Position numbers and translations under genes: made by a program
From: Solirubrobacterales bacterium
GTDB lineage: Bacteria; Actinomycetota; Thermoleophilia; Solirubrobacterales; Solirubrobacteraceae
Direction: 5' to 3'
DNA: 7,951 bases
Assembly: GCA_025964065.1 (NCBI GenBank)
Contig: JAOPZO010000443.1
Coordinates: 1 to 7,951, forward strand
Notes under the pieces: generated by a model
What the model was told of the DNA's origin: nothing
Seen by the model: the letters and a program-made list of their open reading frames with translations, nothing else
Databases searched by the model: none
Shown: one piece after another, positions 1 to 5,902 of the stretch
How the letters are laid out: each line of letters opens with the position of its first letter
Numbering within the stretch: position 1 is the first letter of the stretch

Positions 1-2
1 TC

Positions 3-374
3 GTCGCGGGCGCCATGGGCGTGCGCGGCCCTGCGAGCGTCGAGCGCTGGATGGCCGCGGCCGACCGCGTCGACGCGGTCGACGCCTCGGGGGAGCCCAC
101 CCCGCTGCACCACGTCCCGGTGCCCATGCTCGCCGGGATCGCGCTCGTGAAGGGCGCGGAGTCGCTCGGCGGCCCGCTCCGCACGCTCACGCGGCACGCG
201 GGCTGGGACGCCGCGCTCCGGGTCACCGCGGGGTGCGCCGTGATCGGTGCCGCCCAGGCGCTCCTGCTCGCCCGCACCGTCGCTGCCGCCGAGGCGCGCG
301 AGGGCCGCACGTACTACCGCCTGCCGGGCTCGCGGCTCGGCACGGGCACGCGCCTCGGGTACGCGGAGCGCTGA
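3..374 (+). CDS. C-terminal part of an unrecognised, probably membrane-associated protein
   Basis: The reading frame is open from the left edge and ends at TGA 372-374. Third codon positions are almost all G or C, so it is real coding sequence. I do not recognise the family. An ATG at 15 exists, but the frame continues upstream (V-A-G-A before it) and no ribosome binding site can be judged, so the gene probably begins outside the window. The C-terminal part has a hydrophobic stretch around nt 220-290 (AALRVTAGCAVIGAAQALLL), compatible with one membrane helix. A weaker apolar patch lies around nt 115-150 (PVPMLAGIALV). The last 30 residues are basic and Gly/Arg rich, as expected for a cytoplasmic tail. 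It is followed 3 nt later by the apparent start of the cyclase fusion in the same frame, so the two are probably co-transcribed and perhaps translationally coupled. Function unknown. Confidence 0.6.
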   Translation, partial: VAGAMGVRGPASVERWMAAADRVDAVDASGEPTPLHHVPVPMLAGIALVKGAESLGGPLRTLTRHAGWDAALRVTAGCAVIGAAQALLLARTVAAAEAREGRTYYRLPGSRLGTGTRLGYAER

Positions 375-377
375 GCG

Positions 378-1733
378 CTGGAGGGCGGCACGGCCTACGC
401 GCGCCGGGGCGACCGCTCCATCGCCTACCGGGTCGTCAACCCGGACGGCCCGGCCGGGGCGGACCTCGTCTTCCTGCCCGGCATGATCTCCCACGTCGAG
501 GTGCTGCTCGAGTCGCCGCGGACGCGCCGCTTCGTCGAGCGGATCTGCTCCTTCGCCCGCGTGACGCTGATGGACCGGGTGGGGACCGGGCTCTCCGATC
601 CGCTCGACGGGCCGCCGGACCTCGCCGGGGAGGCGGAGGACGTGCTGGCGGTGCTCGACGCGACCGGGGCGGAGCGGACGACCGTCCTCGCCTACGCGAC
701 CTCGGCCGTCCTCGGGGTCCAGCTCGCCGCGCTGCACCCCGAGCGCGTGCGTGGCCTCGTCCTCTACGCGGGGATGTACCGCACGCTCGCCGACGAGGGC
801 TACGACTGGGCGCGGGGGCCCGAGGAGCGCCGCGCGGCGCTCGAGGACCTGCTCGCGCACTGGGGCACGGGCCACAACCTCGAGCGCATCGCGCCGAGCC
901 TCGCGGCCGACCCCGTGACGAAGGAGTGGCTCGCGCGCATGGAGCGCTCCTCCGCGAGCCCGCGCGGCATGCGCGCGCTGGCCGACGCGTTCGGCACCAC
1001 GGACGTCCGCGACCTGCTCCCGACGCTCCGGGTCCCGACCCTCGTCATGCACCGCACGGACGACGCGCTCATCGACGTGCGGCACTCCCGCTACGCCGCT
1101 GCGCAGATCCCGGGCGCGCGGTACGTCGAGCTCCCGGGCTCCGACTCGCTCCCGAGCGCGGGCGACCCCGAGGCGATCGTGGGCGAGCTCGAGGAGTTCC
1201 TCACGGGAAGCCGGACGGGCCGCTCCCGCGAGCGCCAGCTCCTCACGATCGCGTTCACCGACGTCGTGGGGGCGACGGCGCACGCGGCGCGGCTCGGCGA
1301 CGCGGCCTGGCGCGAGCTGCTCCGCGCGCACGACGAGGCGGTCCGGCCGCTCATCGCGCGGTTCGGCGGCGAGGAGGTGAAGACGATCGGGGACTCGTTC
1401 CTCGTCGCCTTCCCCGGCGCGCCCTCGCAGGCCGTGCGCTTCGCCGCGGCCGCGCTCGAGGCGGTGCGACCGCTCGGGCTGCAGCTCCGCGCGGGCCTGC
1501 ACACGGGGGAGTGCGAGCGGCTCGGGGACGACGTGGGCGGTATGGCGGTCCACATCGCCGCGCGCGTCGTGGCGCTCGCGGCGCCCGACGAGGTCCTCGC
1601 CTCGGGGACGACCTACGGCACCGTGGTCGGCTCGGGCCTCGCGTGGGCGTGGCGCGGGGAGGAGGAGCTCAAGGGCGTCCCGGGGCCCTGGCCGCTCTTC
1701 CGGCTCGCGGAGCCCGCGAGGCCGGCCGGCTAG
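378..1733 (+). CDS. α/β-hydrolase-fold (degenerate) – class III adenylate cyclase fusion
   Basis: Predicted to make cAMP from ATP in the cytoplasm, with an N-terminal α/β-hydrolase fold as likely sensor or regulatory domain. Numbering is from CTG 378 (451 aa). Residues about 5-280 carry hydrolase-family landmarks: YARRGDRSIAYRVV, LVFLPG, DRVGTGLSDP, HPERVRGLVLY and IPGARYVELPG. The nucleophile elbow reads AYATS instead of GxSxG (Ala107 in the Ser place), and the catalytic-His position is Ser257 (GSDSLP). Residues about 285-445 are the cyclase domain. It has metal-binding Asp295 (FTDVVGAT) and Asp339 (KTIGDSF), adenine-specifying Lys335 and Asp385, and transition-state Arg396; the usual Asn is His392. 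The first ATG (483) would delete the conserved first strands. No ATG, GTG or TTG occurs between the preceding stop and 483, so I chose CTG 378, which has GGAG at 365-368 nine nt upstream. The domain assignment is firm; the start and the sensor role are inferred. Confidence 0.88.
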   Translation: MEGGTAYARRGDRSIAYRVVNPDGPAGADLVFLPGMISHVEVLLESPRTRRFVERICSFARVTLMDRVGTGLSDPLDGPPDLAGEAEDVLAVLDATGAERTTVLAYATSAVLGVQLAALHPERVRGLVLYAGMYRTLADEGYDWARGPEERRAALEDLLAHWGTGHNLERIAPSLAADPVTKEWLARMERSSASPRGMRALADAFGTTDVRDLLPTLRVPTLVMHRTDDALIDVRHSRYAAAQIPGARYVELPGSDSLPSAGDPEAIVGELEEFLTGSRTGRSRERQLLTIAFTDVVGATAHAARLGDAAWRELLRAHDEAVRPLIARFGGEEVKTIGDSFLVAFPGAPSQAVRFAAAALEAVRPLGLQLRAGLHTGECERLGDDVGGMAVHIAARVVALAAPDEVLASGTTYGTVVGSGLAWAWRGEEELKGVPGPWPLFRLAEPARPAG

Positions 1734-1873
1734 TCGAGCGTCTGCGGGTCGCGCCCACGGAGGCGCGCCAGGCCGTAGCGGCTCGCGAGCAGCGCCCAGT
1801 CCACGACGCCGCCGTACAGATGGCCGAGCGGCCCGGTGAGGATCCAGGCGGCGACGCGCGTTCTCCGGGGCAC
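1730..1873 (-). CDS. Small unrecognised protein, about 47 aa, possible single membrane-associated segment
   Basis: A short minus-strand ORF fills the gap between the cyclase and tig. GTG at 1873-1871 has GGAG at 1886-1883, nine nt upstream. A second in-frame GTG at 1888-1886 would give 52 aa. The protein begins MPRRTRVAAWILTGPLGH, continues with an apolar aromatic stretch (GGVVDWALLASRYG) and ends in a basic region (LARLRGRDPQ). Basic ends around an apolar centre suggest a membrane-associated or amphipathic peptide. The pattern looks protein-like rather than a random GC-rich shadow, and codon third positions are mostly G or C. The stop (1732-1730) overlaps the cyclase stop (1731-1733) in a tail-to-tail arrangement. 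I do not recognise a named family. The minus frame stays open far upstream across tig, but that part is a shadow. Moderately uncertain that it is translated. Confidence 0.5.
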   Translation of the reverse strand: MPRRTRVAAWILTGPLGHLYGGVVDWALLASRYGLARLRGRDPQTLD

Positions 1874-1894
1874 GGTGCGGGGCTCCACGGAGTG

Positions 1895-1906
1895 AAGGTA
1901 CCCTGC
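1895..1906. promoter_or_regulatory. Candidate divergent -10 pair sharing a GGTACC core (tig and the small minus ORF)
   Basis: On the plus strand GGTACCCT (1897-1904) contains TACCCT, a TAnnnT-type -10, whose end lies 8 nt before the tig ATG at 1913. Transcription would then start at or next to the ATG and give a nearly leaderless mRNA, which fits the lack of a well-spaced Shine-Dalgarno (AAGG at 1895-1898 is 14 nt away). On the minus strand the same core reads GGTACCTT, with TACCTT ending 8 nt before GTG 1888 and 23 nt before GTG 1873. No convincing -35 hexamer is visible for either. Inference from motif only. Confidence 0.35.
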
Positions 1907-1912
1907 TCGGCA

Positions 1913-3256
1913 ATGGCCGCAGACACCGTCACCACCACCGTCACCGAGCTCCCCGAGTCGCGCGTCCGCCTCGAGGTCGAGGTGACCCCGCAGGAGCTCC
2001 AGCGGCGCGTCAACGAGACCGCGGCGAAGCTCGGGCGCGACCTGCGGCTCCCCGGCTTCCGCAAGGGCAAGGTCCCGCCGCCCGTCGTCGTCAAGCAGCT
2101 CGGCCGCGAGGCCGTCCTCGACGAGACGATCCGCGGGCAGCTCGGCCGCTGGTACCTCGACGCGATCGAGCACGCCAAGGTCCACCCGGTCGGCGACCCG
2201 GACCTGAACATGGAGGAGCTCCCGGCCCAGGGCGCGCCGTTCCAGTTCTCCATCGAGATCGGCGTGCGCCCGACGGCGCAGCTCGGCGACTACAAGGGCG
2301 TCTCCGCCCCGAAGCGCGAGGCGAAGGCGGACGAGGCCGCCGTGCAGGCCGAGCTCGACCAGCTCCGCGAGCAGGGCGCGCGGCTCGAGTCCAAGGACGG
2401 CGCGGCCGCCGAGGGCGACTTCGTCGTCATGGACTACAAGGGCTACGTCGAGGGCGAGCCCTTCGAGGGCGGCGAGGGTCGCGACCAGCTCATCGAGCTC
2501 GGCTCGGGCCGGCTCATCCCGGGCTTCGAGGAGCAGATCACGGGCGCCACCTCCGGCGAGGAGCGCACGATCTCCGTCGAGTTCCCCGACGACTACCACG
2601 CGACCCACCTGGCCGGGAAGCCCGCGACCTTCGAGCTGCAGATCAAGGACGTCAAGGCCAAGGAGATGCCCGCGCTCGACGACGAGTTCGCCTCGGACTC
2701 CGCCGGCTTCGACACCCTCGACGAGCTCAAGGAGGACATCGCCGCCAAGCTGCGCGAGACCGAGGAGACGAAGATCGAGGGCGAGTTCCGCGAGGCCGCG
2801 CTCGACGCCGTCGTCGCCGGGGCGACCCTCGAGGTCCCCGACGCGCTGGTCGAGGCCCGCGCGAAGGAGCTGTGGGACCGCATGCTCGGCACGCTCCAGC
2901 AGCAGGGCATCGACAAGGACACCTACCTGCGCATCGCCGGCAAGGACGAGGAGTCGCTCCTGGCCGAGGCCCGCCCGGACGCCGAGCAGGCACTCCGCCG
3001 CGAGGCCGTCATCGCCGCGATCGTCGAGGCCGAGGACCTGAAGCCCGCCGACGGCGACGTCCTCGAGGCGCTGCAGGCGAGCGCCGTGCAGGAGCAGACG
3101 ACCCCCGAGAAGCTGCGCGACCGCCTCCAGAAGGCCGGGCGCCTCGAGGAGCTGATGGACGACCTCGCCCAGCGGATGGCGGTCGACCTCGTCGCGGAGC
3201 ACGCCACGGCCGTCCCCGCGCCCGACCCCGAGCCGGAGGCCGAGGAGACCGCGTAG
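1913..3256 (+). CDS. tig: Trigger factor, ribosome-associated chaperone and peptidyl-prolyl isomerase
   Basis: Trigger factor binds the ribosome near the exit tunnel, shields nascent chains and isomerises prolyl bonds. The 447-aa length is normal for the family. The N-terminal ribosome-binding domain (about 1-130) starts with TTTVTELPESRVRLEVEV and contains the signature GFRKGKVP at residues 48-55. The FKBP-type PPIase domain spans about 166-250 (GDFVVMDYKGYVEGEPFEGG, LGSGRLIPGFEEQI, FELQIKDVKAKEMP). The rest to about 430 is the helical C-terminal chaperone domain with its substrate arms. The protein ends in an acidic, Pro/Ala-rich tail (PAPDPEPEAEETA). ATG 1913 is chosen because homologues begin just before this TTTVTEL segment. 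A well-spaced Shine-Dalgarno is missing, so a leaderless transcript is possible. The gene sits in the usual tig-clpP-clpX neighbourhood, but here other genes intervene. Confidence 0.97.
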   Translation: MAADTVTTTVTELPESRVRLEVEVTPQELQRRVNETAAKLGRDLRLPGFRKGKVPPPVVVKQLGREAVLDETIRGQLGRWYLDAIEHAKVHPVGDPDLNMEELPAQGAPFQFSIEIGVRPTAQLGDYKGVSAPKREAKADEAAVQAELDQLREQGARLESKDGAAAEGDFVVMDYKGYVEGEPFEGGEGRDQLIELGSGRLIPGFEEQITGATSGEERTISVEFPDDYHATHLAGKPATFELQIKDVKAKEMPALDDEFASDSAGFDTLDELKEDIAAKLRETEETKIEGEFREAALDAVVAGATLEVPDALVEARAKELWDRMLGTLQQQGIDKDTYLRIAGKDEESLLAEARPDAEQALRREAVIAAIVEAEDLKPADGDVLEALQASAVQEQTTPEKLRDRLQKAGRLEELMDDLAQRMAVDLVAEHATAVPAPDPEPEAEETA

Positions 3257-3288
3257 GCGGTCGCCCGCCAACGGCGCGCTGGACGTCC

Positions 3289-3303
3289 GCCGGGCCTCCC
3301 GGC
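3289..3303 (+). terminator. Possible short hairpin after tig
   Basis: GCCGGG (3289-3294) and CCCGGC (3298-3303) form a perfect 6-bp stem around CCT. It lies in the 58-nt gap between tig and the VOC gene, ending 11 nt before the VOC start. There is no T-tract. It could be a weak terminator or attenuator, or chance in GC-rich DNA. Confidence 0.25.
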
Positions 3304-3314
3304 ACCCTCGCCGG

Positions 3315-3686
3315 ATGACCCTCATCCAGCGGCTGGACTTCCTCGGCATCCCCTCCCAGGACGCCGAGCGCTCCCGGACCTTCTACCGGGAGCTCCTCGG
3401 GATGCGCGCCGACGCCCACGCGGACTACGAGCAGTGGGCGGGCGGCACGTGCTTCGGCATCTGGGAGCCCGAGAAGATGGGCATGCCGTTCGTCGCGCAG
3501 AAGGGGAGCCCCTGGCCGCTGGGGGTCGACGACGTGCCGGCCGCGCGCGAGGCGCTCGAGGCCGTGGGCGTGCGGTTCTCCGGCGAGACGCTCGACACGG
3601 GCGTCTGCCACATGGCGTTCTTCGCCGACCCGGACGGCAACGAGCTCATGCTCCACCACCGCTACGCCCCGCAGCGCGCGGCGTAG
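3315..3686 (+). CDS. VOC (glyoxalase/bleomycin-resistance fold) family protein
   Basis: A 123-aa single VOC module pair (βαβββ twice), the usual size for the family. The first half has the typical IPSQDAERSRTFYRELLGM (12-30), and the second ends with GVCHMAFFADPDGNELMLHH (96-115), the characteristic DPDGN-x-L turn. Members of this fold usually bind a metal and are lyases, isomerases, dioxygenases or drug-binding proteins. Here His99 and Glu110 sit at plausible ligand positions, but the first strand (LDFLGIP) lacks the His found in many catalytic members. The substrate cannot be named and a non-canonical metal site is likely. ATG 3315 starts the fold directly. No clear ribosome binding site is visible upstream. 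It lies 58 nt after tig on the same strand and could be read from the tig promoter, and it is followed by a strong hairpin. Confidence 0.85.
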   Translation: MTLIQRLDFLGIPSQDAERSRTFYRELLGMRADAHADYEQWAGGTCFGIWEPEKMGMPFVAQKGSPWPLGVDDVPAAREALEAVGVRFSGETLDTGVCHMAFFADPDGNELMLHHRYAPQRAA

Positions 3687-3694
3687 GGGAAGCG

Positions 3695-3721
3695 CCCACC
3701 CCGGGCCGCGCCCGGGGTGGG
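3695..3721. terminator. Bidirectional terminator hairpin between converging VOC and MFS genes
   Basis: CCCACCCCGGGC (3695-3706) and GCCCGGGGTGGG (3710-3721) form a perfect 12-bp stem with a 3-nt loop (CGC). It begins 9 nt after the VOC stop and ends 9 nt before the MFS stop on the other strand. No U-tract follows on either strand, which is common for hairpin terminators in high-GC actinobacteria. The symmetry and position between two converging genes support a terminator serving both. Confidence 0.75.
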
Positions 3722-3730
3722 GCAGCGGGG

Positions 3731-5197
3731 CTAGGCCGCGACCGCGATCTCCTCGCCGCGCTGCGCGGCGGCCGCCATCTCCCTCGAGTCCTTCGAGGAG
3801 ATGAGCAGCGTGGCGGCGATCGCGCCCAGGAGCGCGAAGCCCGCCCCGACGAGGAACGCCGTCTGGAACCCGTCGAGCAGGTCCGCGAGCTGCGCGGGGT
3901 CGAGCCGGCCGCGCGGGTCGATGCCGCCCGAGACGGACGTCGCGACGGACGCGAGGATCGCGACGCCGAGCGCGCCGCCGACCTGCTGGGAGGTGTTGAT
4001 GAGCCCGGAGGCCAGGCCGGCCTGGTCGGGCCGGGTGCCGGTCACCGCCGCGATCGTCACGGGGACGAACGAGAACCCGAGGCCGACCGCGGCGAGCAGC
4101 GAGGGCCCGAGGACGTCGGCGGTGAACGACCCGTCCACGGAGATCTGCGTGAACCACAGCAGGCCGGCGGCGACCATGAGGAGGCCGAAGGTCAGCGTGG
4201 GCTTGAACCCGAGCCGCGTGACGAGCTGCGAGGCGGCGCCGGCGGACAGGATGATCGCGATGGACAGCGGCAGGTACGCGAAGCCGGCCTTGAGCGCCGA
4301 GTACCCCAGCACCTGTTGGAGGTAGAGCGAGATGATGAAGAACATGGAGAACAGCGACATGCCGACGAGCAGGCCGACGACGTTCGCGCCGCGCAGGGTC
4401 TGCAGGCGGAAGGTGCTGAGCGGCATGAGCGGCTGGCGCGTCCGCGATTCGATCGCGATGAACGTCCCGATGAGCGCGACCGTGATGGCGAGCAGCGTGA
4501 CGGTCTGCGTCGACGTCCAGCCCGCGGACTCCGCGTCGACGATGGCGTAGACGAGGAGCGCGAGGCCCGCCGTCACCGTGATGGCGCCCGGGATGTCGAA
4601 GGAGCGGTGCTCGGCCTCGTCCCGGCTCTCGGGGAGCAGGCGCGGCGCGAGGAACGCGGCGGTCAGGCCGATGGGCACGTTGACCCACAGGACCCACTCC
4701 CAGCCGAGGTACTCGGTGAGGATGCCGCCGAGCAGCACGCCCACGGCGCCGCCCGCGCCGGCGACGGCGCCCCAGACGCCGAGCGCCCTGTTGCGCTCTG
4801 CGCCCTCGGCGAAGGTCGTGGTGACGATGGAGAGCGCGGCGGGTGAGACCAGCGCGGCGCCGAGGCCCTGCAGGGCGCGCGCGACGATGAGCTGGACGTC
4901 GGACTGGGCGAGGCCGCCGAGCAGCGACGCGACGGAGAACAGGATGAGGCCGGAGATGAACAGCCGGCGGCGCCCGAGCAGGTCGGCCATCCGGCCCCCG
5001 AGGAGCAGGAAGCCGCCGAACACGAGCGTGTAGGCGTTGATCACCCACGAGAGGTTGTCCTGCGAGAAGGCGAGATCGGTGCCGATCGTGGGCAGCGCGA
5101 CGTTCACGATGGAGGCGTCCACGACGATGATGAACTGCGTCATCGCCAGGAGGGCGAGCGCGAGGTTCTTCGCGCGGGGGGTGTCGAGAGAGGTCAT
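3731..5197 (-). CDS. MFS multidrug efflux transporter, DHA2 (EmrB/QacA-like, 14 TMS)
   Basis: A proton-driven inner-membrane exporter of 488 aa, the normal size for the 14-helix DHA2 family. TM1 carries the family motif VVDASIVNVALPTI (25-38) with Asp27. The TM2-3 loop has motif A, GGRMADLLGRRR (67-78). The antiporter motif C region in TM5 reads GAVAGAGGAVGVLLGG (143-158), followed by GWEWVLWVNVPIG. Further hydrophobic helices run to about residue 468, then a short polar tail ends EEIAVAA. The start at ATG 5197 gives the usual short N-terminal tail before TM1. AAGGA lies three nt upstream, a rather tight Shine-Dalgarno. The frame is open further upstream, but that part overlaps the TetR gene and is a shadow. 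It is transcribed divergently from a TetR repressor, the classic drug-efflux arrangement, so it is probably induced by its substrate. The substrate is not predictable from sequence. Confidence 0.93.
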   Translation of the reverse strand: MTSLDTPRAKNLALALLAMTQFIIVVDASIVNVALPTIGTDLAFSQDNLSWVINAYTLVFGGFLLLGGRMADLLGRRRLFISGLILFSVASLLGGLAQSDVQLIVARALQGLGAALVSPAALSIVTTTFAEGAERNRALGVWGAVAGAGGAVGVLLGGILTEYLGWEWVLWVNVPIGLTAAFLAPRLLPESRDEAEHRSFDIPGAITVTAGLALLVYAIVDAESAGWTSTQTVTLLAITVALIGTFIAIESRTRQPLMPLSTFRLQTLRGANVVGLLVGMSLFSMFFIISLYLQQVLGYSALKAGFAYLPLSIAIILSAGAASQLVTRLGFKPTLTFGLLMVAAGLLWFTQISVDGSFTADVLGPSLLAAVGLGFSFVPVTIAAVTGTRPDQAGLASGLINTSQQVGGALGVAILASVATSVSGGIDPRGRLDPAQLADLLDGFQTAFLVGAGFALLGAIAATLLISSKDSREMAAAAQRGEEIAVAA

Positions 5198-5238
5198 GGG
5201 TCCTTGAAGATGAATGTCGGTTCCGTTTCTGCGGTCGC

Positions 5239-5244
5239 ATGGTA
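5239..5244 (-). promoter_or_regulatory. Candidate -10 box of the MFS gene
   Basis: On the minus strand this reads TACCAT, matching TAnnnT. A weak TTCACG lies 19 nt further upstream (5269-5264). Transcription would start near 5232 and leave a 5' leader of about 35 nt. Its inner bases overlap the left half of the 5241-5255 palindrome, so a bound TetR protein would block it. Motif-only inference. Confidence 0.35.
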
Positions 5245-5255
5245 GCGGAGCTATC
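5241..5255. promoter_or_regulatory. Candidate TetR operator palindrome
   Basis: GGTAGC (5241-5246), a GGA spacer and GCTATC (5250-5255) form an inverted repeat with one mismatch in six pairs. It lies in the only AT-richer non-coding stretch between the divergent MFS and TetR genes and overlaps candidate -10 boxes on both strands. A GTTCCG direct repeat flanks it (5220-5225 and 5256-5261). TetR-family repressors next to divergent exporters typically bind such sites to control both genes. Short palindromes are common in GC-rich DNA, so certainty is limited. Confidence 0.4.
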
Positions 5256-5257
5256 GT
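5252..5257 (+). promoter_or_regulatory. Candidate -10 box of the TetR gene (leaderless start)
   Basis: TATCGT matches TAnnnT and ends 7 nt before GTG 5265, the spacing expected if transcription begins on the start codon. This would explain why no properly spaced Shine-Dalgarno precedes that GTG (GGAG 5247-5250 is 14 nt away). It overlaps the right half of the candidate operator, consistent with autorepression. Confidence 0.35.
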
Positions 5258-5264
5258 TCCGGTC

Positions 5265-5858
5265 GTGAACGCGTCGCTCCAGACCGTCTCGACCCCGGCC
5301 GACCGGCCCCTGCGCGCCGATGCCCGGCGCAACCGCGAGCGCATCCTCGCGGCCGCCCAGGTCGAGTTCGCGCGCAGCGGCGGCGACGCGCAGATGGACG
5401 CGATCGCCGCGGGCGCCGGGGTCGGCGTGGGCACCGTCTACCGCCACTTCCCGACGAAGGACGCGCTCGTCGCCCAGCTCATCCGCGCCCGCTTCGAGCA
5501 GTTCGTGGCCACCGCGCACGCGGCACTCGAGGTGGAGGACCCCTGGGAGGCGTTCGCGGGCTTCATGCGGGCGAACGCCCAGCACTGCGCGCAGGACGTG
5601 GGGACCCAGTTCATGTTCCTCCAGGCCGGCCCGGAGCTCGCGCCCACGCTCGCCCGCGAGACCGGGCTGCTCGACCTCTCCCAGCAGCTCATCGATCGCG
5701 GGCAGCGGGCAGGGGTGCTGCGCGCCGACTTCGCCGCGGACGACATCGGGATGATCATGTGCGGCGTGGCCTCGGCGATGCACCACGGCAGCGCCCACTG
5801 GGACTGGCAGCGGCACCTCGGCTTCGTGCTCGACGGGCTGCGCGCGCGCCCCGCCTGA
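5265..5858 (+). CDS. TetR-family transcriptional repressor, likely regulator of the divergent MFS exporter
   Basis: A 197-aa one-component regulator of normal TetR size. The N-terminal DNA-binding domain runs from LRADARRNRERILAAA through the helix-turn-helix MDAIAAGAGVGVGTVYRHF (44-62), followed by the typical PTKDALVAQLI. The C-terminal half (about 75-195) is the ligand-binding and dimerisation domain, with PWEAFAGFMRANAQHC resembling SbtR-like TetR C-termini. GTG 5265 is preferred over ATG 5214. Between 5214 and 5264 only about half of third positions are G or C, against nearly all after 5265, so that stretch looks like control DNA. ATG 5214 would give 214 aa and remains an alternative. 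The gene is divergent from the MFS pump, separated by a 67-nt control region, so repression of the pump and of itself is the likely role. The inducer is unknown. Confidence 0.9.
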   Translation: MNASLQTVSTPADRPLRADARRNRERILAAAQVEFARSGGDAQMDAIAAGAGVGVGTVYRHFPTKDALVAQLIRARFEQFVATAHAALEVEDPWEAFAGFMRANAQHCAQDVGTQFMFLQAGPELAPTLARETGLLDLSQQLIDRGQRAGVLRADFAADDIGMIMCGVASAMHHGSAHWDWQRHLGFVLDGLRARPA

Positions 5859-5894
5859 CGCCGCGTCGGCCCCGCCGGCCGGCCCGGGCGCGTT

Positions 5895-5902
5895 GGTACG
5901 CT
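5895..5902 (+). promoter_or_regulatory. Candidate promoter -10 of clpP-clpX
   Basis: GGTACGCT contains TACGCT (TAnnnT) with an extended GG before it, and closely matches GGTACCCT upstream of tig. Transcription would start around 5909, leaving a leader of about 50 nt before clpP. No convincing -35 is seen; the upstream side is a GC palindrome (GCCGGCCGGC, 5874-5883) after the TetR stop. This would separate clpPX expression from the TetR gene. Confidence 0.4.

Noticed and set aside
233..1912. Upstream half of the long plus-strand frame that ends in tig
   Set aside because: Before ATG 1913 it is an Arg/Gly/Ala-rich shadow of the cyclase gene. Trigger factor has no such N-terminal domain.
3256..3269. 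GGCGG/CCGCC mini-hairpin at the tig stop
   Set aside because: Only a 5-bp stem overlapping the stop codon; too weak to call.
1889..3349. Long minus-strand open frame across tig, continuing upstream of the small ORF
   Set aside because: It is the antisense shadow of tig: very rich in Leu, Val, Gly, Arg and Asp with no family motifs. Only the final 47-52 codons outside tig look protein-like.
3434..4846. 470-codon plus-strand open frame across VOC and MFS
   Set aside because: Its Arg/Glu/Asp/Gly-rich repetitive composition is typical of the antisense of a membrane protein gene in GC-rich DNA; no motif.
5874..5883. GCCGGCCGGC palindrome after the TetR gene as a terminator
   Set aside because: It is perfectly self-complementary but has no loop-forming centre and no T-tract. 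Such runs are expected in DNA this rich in GC.
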